Shown here piece by piece: positions 22,248 to 23,000 of a stretch of 23,000 bases of DNA. The position numbers were made by a program, and so were the translations under genes. Within the stretch, counting starts at the first letter, position 1, and each line of letters begins with the position of its first letter. The notes beneath the pieces were generated by a model. It saw nothing but the letters and a program-made list of their open reading frames with translations, was not told the DNA's origin and made no database searches. Source of the stretch: Pseudomonadota bacterium (GTDB lineage: Bacteria > Pseudomonadota > Gammaproteobacteria > Xanthomonadales > Xanthomonadaceae); assembly GCA_023391775.1 (NCBI GenBank), contig JAEWAG010000019.1, positions 1-23,000 on the forward strand, written 5' to 3'.

Positions 22248-22751
22248 ATGTCCCGCTATTACGAACTGTCCGAAGACTACCTCCACGATTACGGCATCAC
22301 CCGCGGGCCGAAGCTGCCGGACCGGAGTGTCATGGCCGGCGAGGCCGTCGACGGTAGCCTGTTGCCGGAGCTGCGGTTCGAGATCAACGTGCCGGACGGG
22401 GAATCGTGCCCGCACTACATGACCGGCGGGACGGTGATCGCCAGCGACAGGCTGGTGGCAGTCCTGCGCGGCGCGGGGGTAGACAACTTCCAGTGCTTCC
22501 CGGCACGCCTGGTCAATCCGGACACGGGCATGGAGCGGAGCGGGTACCAGCTGTTCAACGTGCTGGGGGTTGGCAGCGTTACGGCTGCGGGAGCAGCCAT
22601 GGTCGATGCGGCGACCCGCCGGAGTCGGCTGCATATGTTCCGTCTGGCCGGCAACCTGGCGACCCTGGTGGTGGACGAGGTGGTGCGTGATGCGCTGGTC
22701 GCCCATCGGCCGGCCGGGGGATGGGGGATCCTGCTTGAGGAGCTGGGATGA
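22248..22751 (+). CDS. Imm11-like (DUF1629) protein
   Basis: A 167-residue protein whose pattern resembles the Imm11/DUF1629 immunity family. Segments are YYELSEDYLHDYGITRGPKL, VMAGEAVDG, PHYMTGGTVIASDRLVAVLR, VDNFQCFPARLVNPDTG and GYQLFNVLGVGS, followed by a second module with VVDEVVRDAL. Proteins of this family are proposed to neutralise polymorphic toxins delivered between bacteria. No toxin gene is visible next to it, but the downstream side is cut by the window edge. ATG 22248 follows GGGAGGTGAG. It is cytosolic, with no signal peptide. The family call is from memory. Confidence 0.68.
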   Translation: MSRYYELSEDYLHDYGITRGPKLPDRSVMAGEAVDGSLLPELRFEINVPDGESCPHYMTGGTVIASDRLVAVLRGAGVDNFQCFPARLVNPDTGMERSGYQLFNVLGVGSVTAAGAAMVDAATRRSRLHMFRLAGNLATLVVDEVVRDALVAHRPAGGWGILLEELG

Positions 22752-22861
22752 GGTCCGTCGGGAGCCTTGGCGGTCCGGGCGGTGCCCGGCTTCCGCCACC
22801 TGGCGTCAACGGGCGGGCGGGTTAGTCTCGGCGCATCCATCTGATGGGCAGGTACACATAC

Positions 22862-23000
22862 ATGCAGCGATCTCCCGGACGTCTTCCGCTCGTATTCCCG
22901 CTGGGCCTGGCCCTGCTGGCGGTGGCCTGCGCGGCACCGCGCGACAGGGCCGGGTCTGCAGGGCAGAACGTGGCCATCTCCGGCACCGGGGCGAGCATCG
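22862..23000 (+). CDS. Lipoprotein, N-terminal part (3' end outside window)
   Basis: The frame opens MQRSPGRLPLVFPLGLALLA then VACAAPRD, a signal sequence with a probable lipidation cysteine at 23 (context AVAC, a slightly atypical lipobox). It continues AGSAGQNVAISGTGASI to the window end. Only 46 codons are visible, so the family cannot be told. No strong ribosome site is present upstream. Confidence 0.6.
   Translation, partial: MQRSPGRLPLVFPLGLALLAVACAAPRDRAGSAGQNVAISGTGASI

Overview
The window is high-GC DNA from a gammaproteobacterium. The mix suggests a Xanthomonadales (Lysobacteraceae) chromosome: an IcmF-type mutase, lipobox proteins, xylan-degrading enzymes, a REP-associated tyrosine transposase with its hairpin repeats, and a Dcm-like restriction-modification (R-M) locus. 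No tRNA, rRNA or CRISPR was recognised. The assignment is inference from content and is not backed by a marker gene.

Layout. (1) 1-1066: 3' part of a fused isobutyryl-CoA mutase gene (icmF). (2) About 1070-3960: a visibly AT-richer accessory island. It holds a DUF3010-like protein translationally coupled to a Ser/Thr protein kinase, and a convergent TOPRIM protein of the HEPN/Toprim-associated type. (3) 4020-5123: REP-like hairpins and a frameshifted transposase bounded by GGGGTCAGGTTCATTT ends, with a leftover copy of a second transposase 3' end. (4) 5290-6405: a PD-(D/E)XK-fold protein. (5) 6475-9129: a decayed copy of the gene at 12033, then a GH51-type arabinofuranosidase. (6) 9245-15547: mostly chromosomal-type genes: a lipoprotein, an NAD(P)-binding protein, cytochrome b561, a Sel1/TPR-like secreted protein, a GH11 xylanase carrying a lipoprotein signal, a small Cys-containing secreted protein, and an RluA-family pseudouridine synthase. 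(7) 15605-19997: a second accessory island. An unassigned, AT-rich nuclease-like gene converges on an EcoRII-type R-M operon read leftward (Dcm-like methyltransferase, Vsr, EcoRII-like endonuclease), followed by a 68-residue Cys-rich protein gene with its own terminator. (8) 20220-23000: a conserved hypothetical gene with a strong terminator, a 42-bp palindromic tandem array, a VOC/PhnB-like protein, an Imm11-like protein and the start of a lipoprotein gene.

How the parts work together. Methyltransferase, Vsr and endonuclease form a self-consistent restriction and mismatch-repair unit. Close Dcm similarity suggests CCWGG specificity. A GGACA-N3-TGTCC palindrome just upstream of the methyltransferase start is a candidate autoregulatory operator for its N-terminal helix-turn-helix. 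The arabinofuranosidase and xylanase, 4 kb apart, both point to arabinoxylan use. Regions 2, 4 and 7 look like defence gene accretions. The least-described items are the DUF3010-kinase pair, the nuclease-like gene facing the R-M operon, and the 42-bp array, whose stems show one compensatory change.
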